In this document: positions 1-8,510 of the stretch, piece by piece | Numbering within the stretch: the first letter of the stretch is position 1 | Layout: each line of letters starts with the position of its first letter | Assembly (NCBI GenBank): GCA_009845905.1 | Contig: VXYS01000010.1 | Location: forward strand, 1-64,000 | DNA from: Gammaproteobacteria bacterium | GTDB taxonomy: Bacteria; Pseudomonadota; Gammaproteobacteria; Steroidobacterales; Foliamicaceae | Direction of reading: 5' to 3' | Length of the DNA: 64,000 nt | Notes under the pieces: generated by a model | The model's input: the letters and a program-made list of their open reading frames with translations, nothing else | Told to the model about the DNA's origin: nothing | Databases searched by the model: none | Program-made: the position numbers and the translations under genes

Positions 1-191
1 GGCGGAGGTGGAGGCGGAGGAGGCGGGGGTGGTGTGGGCCTTTGCGACCCACCGCCTCCGCAGGCGTCCAGCGCGAGCGCCAGCGCGGGCAGAATGAGAA
101 TATCCGCACGAGACGGATTTTCCCGGCGCCGGCGTATCGCCTGTTCCAGGCGCGCCTGCACGAGTTGAATCACGGATCCTGATGTAGACAT
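1..191 (-). CDS. N-terminal part of a lipoprotein-like exported protein (cut by window edge)
   Basis: An open frame starts at an ATG whose A is at 191 and runs off the left edge. It is preceded by a good ribosome binding site (GGAGGC at 197-202 on the minus strand). The product starts with about 30 polar, arginine-rich residues, then a hydrophobic stretch ending LALALDACGGGG, which resembles a lipobox, then at least nine prolines. The cysteine followed by glycines and polyproline matches the layout of the subtilase lipoprotein at 2587-4341, so it is probably a surface protein of the same general design. The polar lead before the hydrophobic segment is long for a lipoprotein signal. The functional domain lies outside the window. 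Confidence 0.6.
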   Translation of the reverse strand, partial: MSTSGSVIQLVQARLEQAIRRRRENPSRADILILPALALALDACGGGGSQRPTPPPPPPPPPP

Positions 192-203
192 GAGCTTGCC
201 TCC

Positions 204-626
204 TTACCGAGCAAGATCAATGGGTCGGATCGGCTGCCAGCCGGTCACCGCGCTGTTGAGGGATTCCGACTCCGTCCCCCGGATTTCGTAGTCGTTGCCG
301 GCGTCCGACGCCGTCGAGCCGAACACCACGAAATACCCCGTGTCCTTCCGCAGCGTGGCGCTCGCCGGCACGCTCGCGGCGTTGAAGCCGGGGGAGATCG
401 CCACGGTGGCGCCTTCCCCGTCCTTCAGCGACAATGCGCTCAGGGTCGCGTCGGTGGAGGCGGCGTTGGCAACGGCGGCGGCAGAGCAAAGGAAGGCGGT
501 CAGCACGCCCCGCGATAAGGACGACCACCCGACAGGGATCCAGCGGTCCCGGCGACGCTGCCCGCCTTCCGTTGCTCTGCCGCCGCCGAAAAAGCCCGCA
601 CGGCACCGGACCCCGACAGCGTCCAC
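204..626 (-). CDS. Small exported protein with cadherin-like beta-sandwich sequence
   Basis: The frame ends only 12 bases before the start of the lipoprotein-like gene at 191, so the two may be cotranscribed. A hydrophobic stretch ending AAVANA looks like a signal peptide with a cleavage site. The next residues, STDATLSALSLKDGEG, match the usual opening of cadherin-like beta-sandwich domains, but only about 75 residues follow, so the domain is short or degenerate. The first possible start (GTG at 626) gives a long arginine-rich lead before the signal peptide; a GTG near 506 would give a more normal signal length. It may be a fragment of a larger surface protein. Confidence 0.4.
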   Translation of the reverse strand: MDAVGVRCRAGFFGGGRATEGGQRRRDRWIPVGWSSLSRGVLTAFLCSAAAVANAASTDATLSALSLKDGEGATVAISPGFNAASVPASATLRKDTGYFVVFGSTASDAGNDYEIRGTESESLNSAVTGWQPIRPIDLAR

Positions 627-1769
627 GCCGAAAGCCCCCCTGCTTCCCGCTTGAAATCGGAGCGGGTCGCGAAACCGGCACGGAAGTCAATGGCCATGAC
701 GGTGCGCACGATAGCGGAAATGCGTGCCTTGGCGCGTCCCCTAAATTGGGTAAACCCGTCGCATCTCGCGGACCAACGGTCCGAACGAACGGGGTTGTCT
801 ACAAGCCTGAATTGCGCACCGGTTTCGGCTCGGGATTGCGCGCGGCCGTCGGGCGATGTCCCGGGGGACCGGTCGGGGGCCGAAAACGGGCCGGGCCGGG
901 AACGGCGGGGACGCGCGATCGGAAAGCAGCGGCGACCTCAGCGCGGGTTGCGTTCGGACCCGGAGGGAGATCAGGGCCTCTTCGGATGCCTCGCGGGTCG
1001 GAAGCCGGCCAGGCCCTTGCGCCTTTGCCGGCAGACGTGGAAGCAATCCCGAACGGGACGGTCGCCGGCTGGCCAGACGGCGCCCCCGCACGGGCGCGGC
1101 TACTCGCCGGTTCGCTTTCGCCCGGAGCGCGGACTCGCGGCCGCGCCGTCCCAGGGCCGGGCGCATCTCGCCGGCATCGTCGCGGAGCGCCACCTGCCCG
1201 CGGCCTGGATTTCCGCAAGCGAAACGCCCCACCGGTCGCTACGGGGACCGCCGCGCTCCGCGCATCGCCAGTACAGGCCGAAACGGCTGCCCCTGCGCGT
1301 CGTGGGTCCTGTCGGCCGGTGGACACAATTCGCAGGATTCATCAGGCCAGCAGGCATTCGGCGCTGATGCCACGACCGCGCAATCCGCTGGCGTACAACC
1401 TGCAACAACCGGATAGCTCGCTGGGCTACACCCACCCGTACGCGGCGCGGAACCGCCTGATCGGGTGCTTTTGCCTCAGCTCCGGCGGACCGGTTCCGGA
1501 GGGAAGATCAGGGACTTTGGAAACCCGAAGAAAATTTGGAAAACGTTCTCAAAGTGGCCATTGATTAAGGTTTGTTAACTGTATTTATTGAACCTAATTC
1601 TCCTCGCCGTACGTGTGTTCCCGAGCGATGGTTCCGGGGGCTTTACCTCAAAGTCCCGCTCAGTCTGTAGGAACTAACCTCGCTGCAGGGCCCGGGCCTG
1701 GGCGGCAAACGCCGGACCGCGAGTGGGGCAGTTCTTTTGTCACAATCGCGGAGGGTCCAAGGGGCCTGA
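627..1769. other. Long stretch without a convincing gene
   Basis: Several long open frames cross this GC-rich stretch in both directions, but all are extremely rich in arginine, alanine, proline and glycine, overlap one another and match no family I know. They look like by-products of high GC content. The stretch turns AT-rich after about 1540. It may be decayed coding DNA from the surface-protein genes on either side, but I see no recognisable protein sequence in it. Confidence 0.5.
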
Positions 1770-1781
1770 TATACTTGTAGT

Positions 1782-1928
1782 GGTGTTTTCCCCTCTGCTG
1801 GGGATGTTTCAGCACCGAAATCGTTCGTAGCGTTACAGCGCCACCAGAGCGATGTCGTTTCCCCACTTGCCGACAGAGGGGTGAAAGTAGTCGGTGCACA
1901 CCCCCGCACGCGGGGGTGTGCTTTTTTT
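1782..1928 (+). ncRNA. Candidate structured small RNA
   Basis: A near-consensus -10 box TATACT lies at 1770-1775; no good -35 is seen at normal spacing. From about 1782 there is no coding frame, but there are long-range complementary segments: CCCCTCTG at 1790-1797 with CAGAGGGG at 1874-1881, and GCACCGA at 1812-1818 with TCGGTGC at 1891-1897. These two pairings cross, so together they would form a pseudoknot; the second would also compete slightly with the terminator stem. The transcript would end at a strong intrinsic terminator. I compared it from memory with 6S RNA, RNase P RNA, tmRNA and SRP RNA and it matches none. It could also be the 3' end of a longer transcript. Confidence 0.35.
1896..1928 (+). 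terminator. Strong rho-independent terminator
   Basis: A perfect 10-bp stem (GCACACCCCC at 1896-1905 with GGGGGTGTGC at 1912-1921), loop GCACGC, is followed at once by seven T. No protein gene ends just upstream on the plus strand, which is the main reason to suspect an RNA gene here. Confidence 0.85.
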
Positions 1929-2586
1929 GGTGCTGTCATCCTTGAGAGGATGCAGGTAGAACACGGCGAATATGAGCTAGAGCAATAGTCGACGCTGTCC
2001 TGTACGTGCCGATACCGCCGGTCAAGGTCAGCGGATCTCGGTCTGCTACGGAGCCAAAATCTTGGCTGGCCGGGAAGGAGTTCGGGCGCAATTCCCCATA
2101 GAGGCCGGAGGCGATCTGAAGCGTCACCATGGCGGAGCGGGTCGGGGAGGAAGCGCAACGATACGGGCCGCTGAACAAGCAGATCCATGGTAACTCTGGC
2201 GGGGGAGCCGGACTCTCTTTGGCTGACCCGCTACGAGGATGAATCCGCTTCGCAATCCACAGCTTCCGGGTGATGCCTGCCGCCGAGAACTGGATCCGGA
2301 ATGACTTTCCCTGTGCTTCTTCTGGGCATTGGATCCACGCCCGCATTGAGGAAGCTTCGGATCAAATTGAGTGCCGCGCTTGTGCTACGCTTGTCAGTAG
2401 GAGTAATCGCGCAGGAAGCCTAAGTCGGGCTACCTGCCGAATGTAATAGCCGTGAAACCGGTGCGCGGGTAGCTCCCGCCGCCGTGGCGAATAAGCAGGG
2501 TTTTCCGCTAATTCCTGCGTGATTACTCCACGGCCCGGCACCTTGCCGGGAATTTCCATTGCAGATACTTGGAAAGAGACACGGCA
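1929..2586. other. Stretch without a convincing gene
   Basis: No recognisable protein or RNA. A minus-strand open frame at 1936-2346 has a mixed composition and could be a relic, but has no ribosome binding site or family resemblance. The last 16 bases contain the ribosome binding site of the subtilase-like gene. Confidence 0.4.
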
Positions 2587-4341
2587 TTGCGCAAGTTTTT
2601 CTTTATCGCTATCAGCGCATTGGCGCTGACCGCCTGCGGATCCTCCGGCGGCACCGACAATCCGCCCGCGCCGCCGGCCCCGGTCGCGCCGCCTCCGCCG
2701 CCGCCCGAACCGACGTTCGAGGAACGCCTGGCGGACTTGGCAGCGTTCGATCCGAACCCCTGCCGTGCGCTTACCCCGGGGTTCGAGGCGCTCGGAGGTT
2801 GGCTTAAGAACGACGGGCGCGAGTTGGGCAATTCGCGGGTGTGGATCGGCGATTACGGGACACATGATGTGGCCCACACGCCAGAGACGCATGGTGCAGG
2901 CGTATGGGCCACATTCACCGACTGCGCGGTGCGCTCCTCCGAATCGCAGTATCACGACTACGACGCAGATGGTGACGATACGGTGGGGCCGTACTATCGG
3001 GCACTTGCGGAACACGGCGAGGATCTGATCAGTTCCGTTTCAGGCGCTCCCGATTACGAGGATATTCCCTTACCGGAACCCGGCGAATGGGGGCCGAACT
3101 GGAACAGCCCCGGAATATTGGGACGACGCCATGACGGTACCCATGAAGGGCAGCGGGCACTGATCGTGCAAGCGGCAAGCAACGATAGCCGCGTGCGCAC
3201 GCCTAACCTCCAGACTCCCGAGTTTCAACTGGCTCTACGGCACACGGACATCGTACTGTGGATCATTGTCGGAGGCTACGTGGGCGACGGCACAAGTCGC
3301 ACACCCTCCGCAAGCAGTTCCATCTGCGGGGCGGCCGACCCGCTGTGCCTGTTTGCACCGTGGGGCCACGCCGGTCGCGCAGGCACGTCGCACGCCACCC
3401 CCCAGGTTTCCGCCGCCCTCGACACCGTCTGGACGGTGTGGCCGGACATGGACATCCTGGATCTCCGCAACCTGGCGTTCGACTGCGCCGAGAACATGGC
3501 TGCGCGCGACGGTGACACGTCCACCGAGCGCACGTTCTCCTATTCCAACGGTCGCGAGTTCACGTCCACGACCAACTCGACCTGGGGCCACGGCATCCTG
3601 TCGCTGACCTGCCTGTTCACGCCCAACGGCGGCTTGATGGATCCCACCACCGGTGATGCGATCGCCGGCGGCATCTTCGGCCCGATCGCCGGCCCGATCA
3701 CCGGCGCGACCATCACCGGCGCGGACTACACGGGCCGGACGTTCGGCCACGGGTTCGCCCGTCCGGTGGCGCGCGAGAACTTCGCATTGGCCGCTACGGC
3801 GAATCTAAGCGCCGTACAGCGCCGAAACGGGATATACGGCGTGTCCCACGCGGCAGGCGCGTATCAGGGCAGGCTGCTCGAAAACGGTGCGTTCCACATG
3901 GACCTGGCGGCCGCCGGCAATGCGATCGGCGCAACGGCGGGCTGGCGACAGGGAGGGTTCACGTTGCGCACCGGCCTTGCCATGCAGCCGGAAGGCGCCG
4001 GATCCCTGACCGGATCGAGGGCGTTCCGGGCGCCATCGACCGTGTCCGCGGCGATCACCGCGGCGTACGGCAGGGCGCTGCGTCACGGGCTGTCCGCGCA
4101 TCTGCAGGCCGACCACTGGCGGACGCTGGCGAGTGCCGGGCGCAGCCTGTGGGAGAACGCGAGCCTGCGCGAGTCGCGGCTTTCCGCGGCGCTGATCCGA
4201 AGGGCAGGGCGCCATGAGTTCGCGCTGCAGGCCGTATGGCGCTCGGGTCTGTCCGGGTCGCTGGGCGTGGACGGGCGCAGCTGGGCGCTGAGTCCGCAGG
4301 CCGAGTCCGGCGTGTGGCTGACCTGGAGGATGTGGCGATGA
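2587..4341 (+). CDS. Subtilase (S8)-like lipoprotein with autotransporter-like C-terminus, shortened
   Basis: The start is chosen at TTG 2587, 8 bases after GGAAAGAG; a TTG at 2569 is also in frame. The N-terminus is a short lipoprotein signal ending LALTAC, followed by a proline-rich linker. Subtilisin-type motifs are visible: a His-type motif THGAGV and the Ser motif GTSHATPQVSAAL. An Asp motif near VWIGDYGTHD is plausible. After GITGAT-type glycine repeats, the last 200 residues are alternating hydrophobic and polar with a tail ending SGVWLTWRMWR, like the last strands of an autotransporter beta-barrel. At about 585 residues it is much shorter than normal serine-protease autotransporters and probably lacks much of the barrel and catalytic domain, so activity is doubtful. 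Its tail is repeated in decayed form near 15.9 kb. Confidence 0.7.
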   Translation: MRKFFFIAISALALTACGSSGGTDNPPAPPAPVAPPPPPPEPTFEERLADLAAFDPNPCRALTPGFEALGGWLKNDGRELGNSRVWIGDYGTHDVAHTPETHGAGVWATFTDCAVRSSESQYHDYDADGDDTVGPYYRALAEHGEDLISSVSGAPDYEDIPLPEPGEWGPNWNSPGILGRRHDGTHEGQRALIVQAASNDSRVRTPNLQTPEFQLALRHTDIVLWIIVGGYVGDGTSRTPSASSSICGAADPLCLFAPWGHAGRAGTSHATPQVSAALDTVWTVWPDMDILDLRNLAFDCAENMAARDGDTSTERTFSYSNGREFTSTTNSTWGHGILSLTCLFTPNGGLMDPTTGDAIAGGIFGPIAGPITGATITGADYTGRTFGHGFARPVARENFALAATANLSAVQRRNGIYGVSHAAGAYQGRLLENGAFHMDLAAAGNAIGATAGWRQGGFTLRTGLAMQPEGAGSLTGSRAFRAPSTVSAAITAAYGRALRHGLSAHLQADHWRTLASAGRSLWENASLRESRLSAALIRRAGRHEFALQAVWRSGLSGSLGVDGRSWALSPQAESGVWLTWRMWR

Positions 4342-4381
4342 CAAGTCCAACACACTGGTCCGGGAACAAGGCGGTGCTGAC

Positions 4382-4750
4382 ATGACGGCGAAAAAAGTAC
4401 GGACCGACAACCCCCTCACCCGTGAAGAAATTCGGCGGGAACTCATGAGACAGTTGGGCTGGTCACGCCGCGCCGCCACCGTTTTCCTGGAAGAGCTGTT
4501 CAACGAAATGGCCGAAAGGCTGGCCGCCGGCGAGGAACTGTCGTTCCGCGGCCTGGGAATCTTTGGCCAGCGCGTCCTCCCGGCGCGCCGGCTACACGGA
4601 GCGCTCGCCGGGAAGAGCCTGCCCGCAAGAAGGCAGATCATTTTCCGCCCCGCGACCTCGCTTCGCAAAAAGCTGCGGGAGCGGGCCCGCATCCACTTCG
4701 CCGCCCAACGGGAGCGTATGAAGGTTAAAAGCCGTGATTCCCAGAAATAA
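4382..4750 (+). CDS. HU/IHF-family DNA-binding protein, divergent
   Basis: A nucleoid-type protein expected to bind and bend DNA as a dimer. The N-terminal half follows the IHF/HU pattern closely: LTREEIRRELMRQLGWS, then a helix and the GEELSFRGLGIFGQR strand region. The DNA-contacting arm, which in classical members carries an RNP or GRNP core, reads ARRLHGALAGKSLPARR here, so the intercalating proline context is changed. The protein ends with about 25 extra basic residues, giving 122 residues against 90-100 in the family. It starts 40 bases after the subtilase-like gene and may share its transcript. Binding specificity cannot be predicted. Confidence 0.85.
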   Translation: MTAKKVRTDNPLTREEIRRELMRQLGWSRRAATVFLEELFNEMAERLAAGEELSFRGLGIFGQRVLPARRLHGALAGKSLPARRQIIFRPATSLRKKLRERARIHFAAQRERMKVKSRDSQK

Positions 4751-4827
4751 AATTTGGGCCAGCCGATCAATTCCACTCAGGCGAACAGCCTGGAGCTTAG
4801 AGGCCAGACCACCTACAGGAGGTATTT

Positions 4828-5355
4828 ATGCCCGAAATTAACCCCGATCGTATACGTTGCCTGACGCCGGAGGACCTGCGAACCTTCTATCCGCACGCCC
4901 TCAGGATGGCGTTGGACGTCATACTTCGGTCGTTCGAGTCGGACTCGACGGCGGCGCCCTACATGCAGGCCATGCGCGCGCAACTGGCAGGGATGAGCCA
5001 CCATGCGGTGGATCCGGAGGGCACCTTCGAGGAGACCGTTGTGATGTCGATGAGTATTCTTCGCCGGATGGGCCTGGATGGGGACAAGCCGCTGTTCGAG
5101 ATCGATCTGTCAGAGTGGTCGGAGAAGGCATCGTTCGATGACCAAGAGCTCCAGTTGGCGGTGCTCTACAAGGGCGACCTGCGCGCCCTCGCACTGGCTC
5201 TGTGGATGACGCTGGACGCGCTCGTCCAGGGCGAAGGGCGCTACGCTGTGGATCGAAGCGAGTACGAGGGCGAAGCGCGGGCCATGCTCAACGAGGCCGT
5301 TTCGCTGATGCCCAGGATGTCGATCAACATGGCGGAGGCCGCGCCACTTCACTGA
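4828..5355 (+). CDS. Unknown protein upstream of zeta-like kinase
   Basis: Well supported as a gene: a strong AGGAGG lies 5 bases before the ATG, and the composition is balanced and acidic (175 residues). I do not recognise the family. It is predicted to be soluble and largely helical with no signal peptide. Segments such as DLRALALALWMTLDALVQGEGRY suggest a helical bundle. It sits 66 bases upstream of a zeta-toxin-like gene in the same direction, so it could be the neutralising partner. It does not look like the three-helix epsilon antitoxin, so this is inference from position only. Confidence 0.75.
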   Translation: MPEINPDRIRCLTPEDLRTFYPHALRMALDVILRSFESDSTAAPYMQAMRAQLAGMSHHAVDPEGTFEETVVMSMSILRRMGLDGDKPLFEIDLSEWSEKASFDDQELQLAVLYKGDLRALALALWMTLDALVQGEGRYAVDRSEYEGEARAMLNEAVSLMPRMSINMAEAAPLH

Positions 5356-5421
5356 CGGCGCAGCACCACCGCGGCCGAGCCGCGACGACACGACCAGCGG
5401 TACGTGGAGGGGCTAGGCGGC

Positions 5422-6309
5422 ATGGTTTCGCAAGCGGATTTCGATGCGCTGTTCGACGCGCCGCTGCCCGATCCCCGCGACCTGTGCCGGGCGCAGGGCA
5501 AGGCGTTCGTTCACATGCGCGAGGACGATGACGAGCACGTCTATAGCGAGTTGCCCGACGGGACGGTGGAGCTCAGGCGCATTGCCAGAGTAACGCTGCC
5601 CCGGACCCGTTCGGATGGCCGGCCGTACCTAGTCGCGGCTCCAGACCCTACCCCGGACCCCGGCCCGAGCCGTTCAGAGCTGCGCATCCGTCCCGGATGG
5701 CAGTCACCGGATTCTCCCTGGCTGCTGGCGGTGATCGGCGCCAACGGCGCCGGCAAGAGCACCTTATGCCGGCACTTCGCCGGCGCCCTGCCGGAGCCGT
5801 TCTTCGACCCGGACCGCATCGCCCAGCAATTGGGCAGTTACGACAATCCGGCCGACCAGCTTGCCGCGGGCCGGCTGGTCGCCGATCGCATCGGCAATTG
5901 CCTCCTGGAGCGCCGTTCCTTCGGGCTGGAATCCACCTACTCCGGCAAGAGCCGCCCTAGCCTCATCGAGATGGCAAGGGACAACGGCTACGCCGTGCAG
6001 GCGCTGTTCATCGGCACGGTCACCTCCGCGATCAATATCGCCCGCGTGCGCTACCGCGTGGCCACCCGGACCGGCCACAACGTTCCAATTTCTGAGATTC
6101 GCCGCCGCTGGACGGCCAGCCGGGAGAACCTGGTGCGCACGGCCGGCGCCTTCAGCCGGGTGCGCCTGCTGGACAGCTCCCGAGGCCAGTGGACCGACGC
6201 CGGCGAATGGGCCATCGGGCGGTTGGTGCGCAAACCGCCCAGCGCCCTGCCGTGGGCACGGGAGTTGGTGAGCCGGATCGGATTCCGGCCCGATAGCGAA
6301 GGACTATGA
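5422..6309 (+). CDS. Zeta-toxin-like P-loop kinase
   Basis: Residues about 100-260 match the zeta toxin/UDP-GlcNAc kinase family: strand plus Walker A GANGAGKST (about 106-114), FDPDRIAQQL, ESTYSGKS and the basic RVRYRVATRTGHNVP segment that carries phosphate-binding arginines. Members phosphorylate UDP-N-acetylglucosamine or other small substrates, and several serve as toxins. Before the kinase is an 85-residue acidic segment of unknown role. ATG 5422 is preferred (GGAGGGG 7 bases upstream) over GTG 5404. The stop overlaps the start of the next gene (ATGA), so translation of the two is coupled. Whether it is a toxin or a housekeeping kinase is open. Confidence 0.8.
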   Translation: MVSQADFDALFDAPLPDPRDLCRAQGKAFVHMREDDDEHVYSELPDGTVELRRIARVTLPRTRSDGRPYLVAAPDPTPDPGPSRSELRIRPGWQSPDSPWLLAVIGANGAGKSTLCRHFAGALPEPFFDPDRIAQQLGSYDNPADQLAAGRLVADRIGNCLLERRSFGLESTYSGKSRPSLIEMARDNGYAVQALFIGTVTSAINIARVRYRVATRTGHNVPISEIRRRWTASRENLVRTAGAFSRVRLLDSSRGQWTDAGEWAIGRLVRKPPSALPWARELVSRIGFRPDSEGL

Positions 6310-7010
6310 ACCCCGACGTGCCTCTGCCCTGCGCAGCGCAACTGAAGCGCTTCTGCCAGGCGCACGGCATCGTCAAGCTGGCGGTGTACGGCTCGGCGCT
6401 GCGCGAGGACTTCGGGCCGGACAGCGACGTGGACCTGCTGGTGAAGTTCGATCCGGAAGCGGATGTGTCCTTGCCGGACCCGATCGAAGTGCAGGAGGAC
6501 ATCTCTGCGCTGTTCGGCGGCCGCAGGGTCGACCTGTTCACGGTGGAGTCGCTGATCGGTCTCATCCGCGACCGGATCGTTGCCGAGGCCGAACAGCTGT
6601 ACCCGCACCGTAAACCGGCGCACCAGCCTCCCCTGGCGGTGGATGACGACACGCCGCTGAGGCTGATGCGCGGGCACGCCGGCAGGGCCATCCAAGTGTC
6701 CGCGGGTCGAACGCGCAAGGACCTGGACGGAGATCGGATGCTGTGCGATTTGGTTTGCTTTGCGATCCAGCGGGTAGGCCTGCGGGCGAAAGGGATCTCG
6801 CACGCGGCGCGCAAGGAACTGCCCGGGATCGATTTCGATGAACTCGCGGACCTGAGCAGGCACCTGATCCAGGAGCATGCCGCCATCGACTACGACCGCC
6901 TGTGGGCGGCAACACAAGCTTGTCCGGGCATCGTCCGGCAGCTGGACGCCTACCTGCCGCCTGAGGACGAGCGCCCCGGCGCGAACCGGGGCGAACCGGT
7001 AGGGTGGTAG
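6306..7010 (+). CDS. MNT nucleotidyltransferase fused to a HEPN domain
   Basis: The N-terminal 100 residues are a minimal nucleotidyltransferase: YGSALREDFGPDSDVDLLV contains the GS motif (29-30) and the metal-binding aspartates D41 and D43. The C-terminal half resembles HepT-type HEPN proteins. R185-H186 with H191 fits the Rx(4-6)H nuclease motif, in SRHLIQEH. In the MntA/HepT toxin-antitoxin pair these are two proteins, and MntA adenylylates a tyrosine next to the HEPN histidine; here they are one chain and no tyrosine follows H191. It is coupled by ATGA to the zeta-like kinase. A decayed copy of the HEPN end lies at 13909-14151. Fusion could make a self-regulated toxin or an inactive relic. 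Confidence 0.8.
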   Translation: MNPDVPLPCAAQLKRFCQAHGIVKLAVYGSALREDFGPDSDVDLLVKFDPEADVSLPDPIEVQEDISALFGGRRVDLFTVESLIGLIRDRIVAEAEQLYPHRKPAHQPPLAVDDDTPLRLMRGHAGRAIQVSAGRTRKDLDGDRMLCDLVCFAIQRVGLRAKGISHAARKELPGIDFDELADLSRHLIQEHAAIDYDRLWAATQACPGIVRQLDAYLPPEDERPGANRGEPVGW

Positions 7011-7397
7011 CAGGAAGAATCGGCAATCCCGCGAGCGCAGACAGCCGCTGATCGCCCCTCCCTGCGCAGCAATTCAATCCCAGAGGCTGCGTTCGTTGCT
7101 CGGACCTCGCCGGCCGGTGCGGCTGGGGCAGACTTGCCGACCGTCGAAGTCTCTGGTGCGGGGCACCTGCCCAATCAGGCAGGACACGCTGGACAGAATT
7201 AAGGCACCAGTAGCCGATACCTGACCGGTCAGGGTGCATCCCGGCTCTCAAGCTGGATTGCTTGTGGGTTCGTAATGGTTAAAACACTCATTTTGACGGT
7301 GACGGAGGCCCGATTTCTACCGCCGCTTATGCCTTGAGATTTGAATTTCGACCCTGGTGTCCCTATGCAAAGGTCATAGCCTGAAAGGAGGCAACCA
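7011..7397. other. Intergenic stretch
   Basis: No gene is recognised. GC content falls near 7260-7380, which is the likely promoter region of the next gene. A good ribosome binding site (AAAGGAGG at 7384-7391) immediately precedes ATG 7398. No repeat or RNA structure stood out. Confidence 0.5.
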
Positions 7398-7868
7398 ATG
7401 AATAAACAAGAAACCGTCATCGTCACCTACCATCCGACCCGTGAGTCGGGACGCCGGAAAGGCTGGGGCAAGCACGTAACGGGTGTTGATGCCCAAAAGA
7501 AGAATGGATACGCGTTCGAAGGCGCTTTCCTGAACACGGGCGAGAATGAATTGCCCGTAGGTGCCGCCATCATCGAAAAGAACCCGGCGGGTTCCGTGAA
7601 GAACTTCTACTACGTTTGGCGGCTCGGCTACGTAGCGGGAGATGGCGCCATAGAGTGGGACGAGGGAGAGTGGAATCGGAGCGAATTCATTTCATTCCGC
7701 AACAGGGTCGCCGAACGCGTAGCCGGCGAAACACCCGACAAGGCGAAAAAAGCCAAGCTGCTTGCAGAGCGCAGCCGGCTGGAATCGCGCATTGCGGACA
7801 TTGATGCTGAGATCGAGGCCTTCAGGTCGGGCGAAGAAACCGATGCCGGCCTGGCCGACGACGATTGA
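7398..7868 (+). CDS. Hypothetical protein with C-terminal coiled coil
   Basis: The start is secure: AAAGGAGG lies 6 bases before the ATG. The 156-residue product has no signal peptide or membrane segment. The first 100 residues look like a small alpha/beta fold (ETVIVTYHPTRESGRR, FYYVWRLGYVAGDGAI). Residues about 115-142 have the heptad pattern of a coiled coil (KLLAERSRLESRIADIDAEI). The end is strongly acidic. I do not recognise the family and its neighbours give no clear role. Confidence 0.7.
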   Translation: MNKQETVIVTYHPTRESGRRKGWGKHVTGVDAQKKNGYAFEGAFLNTGENELPVGAAIIEKNPAGSVKNFYYVWRLGYVAGDGAIEWDEGEWNRSEFISFRNRVAERVAGETPDKAKKAKLLAERSRLESRIADIDAEIEAFRSGEETDAGLADDD

Positions 7869-8130
7869 TTGGGAAAACGGACCCAACAGGCGGCACAACG
7901 CGGCCTTGCCAAGGCCTGTGCTCCTTTGCATCGGACAGTTCCTGCGGAAGGGAAAGTGGATCTGTCGGATTCCTTTAAGCATGCCGCGAAGCCAGGCTGG
8001 CGGTGCAAATCCGCTCATGGCCGGCGTGCTTCGCCCGCTCCCATTGCGCGCATCGTCCGTCAGGCACAGTGAGGCTGGCTAACCTGACGTTGCCGATCCA
8101 GCAGGCGGCGGAATAGCCGGGATTATGCAG

Positions 8131-8510
8131 CTAGACTCGCGGTGCGCCGTTATGCCGATCTTCGCCCTCCGCGCCAATCCGGTTCTCGGAGCTGCAGTCC
8201 GCTTCGTTGCGATTGGGCACATTGCTATAGGCCGCATCGGTGATGGTGTCTCGCGATAGGAATGGCGTCGGATCGCCTGTGGATTCATAGACCCGGTCAT
8301 TTGCAGCATCGATCGTGGGTTTGATCCCGACGGACAGGCCCAACTCGAGAAGGGCATCCGGATCCCGCCTCATGGTCTCAACCCATGCGGGATCTGCCGC
8401 TTCTCGATCTCGGGCCAACTTACTCCGCAGGGACTCGAACTGCGTAAAAGGCCAGAGCGTGTTTCCGTTGGACGTTGCCGCCCAGCGTCCGGCGCAACAG
8501 CAGGGAGGTG
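8131..8510 (-). pseudogene. Possible gene fragment of unknown kind
   Basis: A minus-strand frame without a good start codon or ribosome binding site reads like real protein (for example DPAWVETMRRDPDALLELG, then LSVGIKPTIDAANDRVY). It continues upstream of the first possible start (TTG at 8418) to about 8510, where it overlaps the transposase remnant on the other strand. I read it as the 3' part of a gene interrupted by an insertion. No family is recognised; it may also be chance. Confidence 0.3.

Noticed and set aside
434-1564. Long arginine-rich open frames on both strands
   Set aside because: Extreme composition, mutual overlap, no ribosome binding sites and no family resemblance; expected by chance in GC-rich DNA.
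1885-1928. Resemblance of AGTCGGTGC plus terminator to the end of a Cas9 tracrRNA
   Set aside because: No Cas genes, no repeat array and no anti-repeat in the window; the shared bases are too few.
8425-8450. GCAGTTCGAGTCCCTGC on the minus strand, like a tRNA T-arm
   Set aside because: The stem does not pair as a T-arm needs and no acceptor, D-arm or anticodon arm could be fitted around it.
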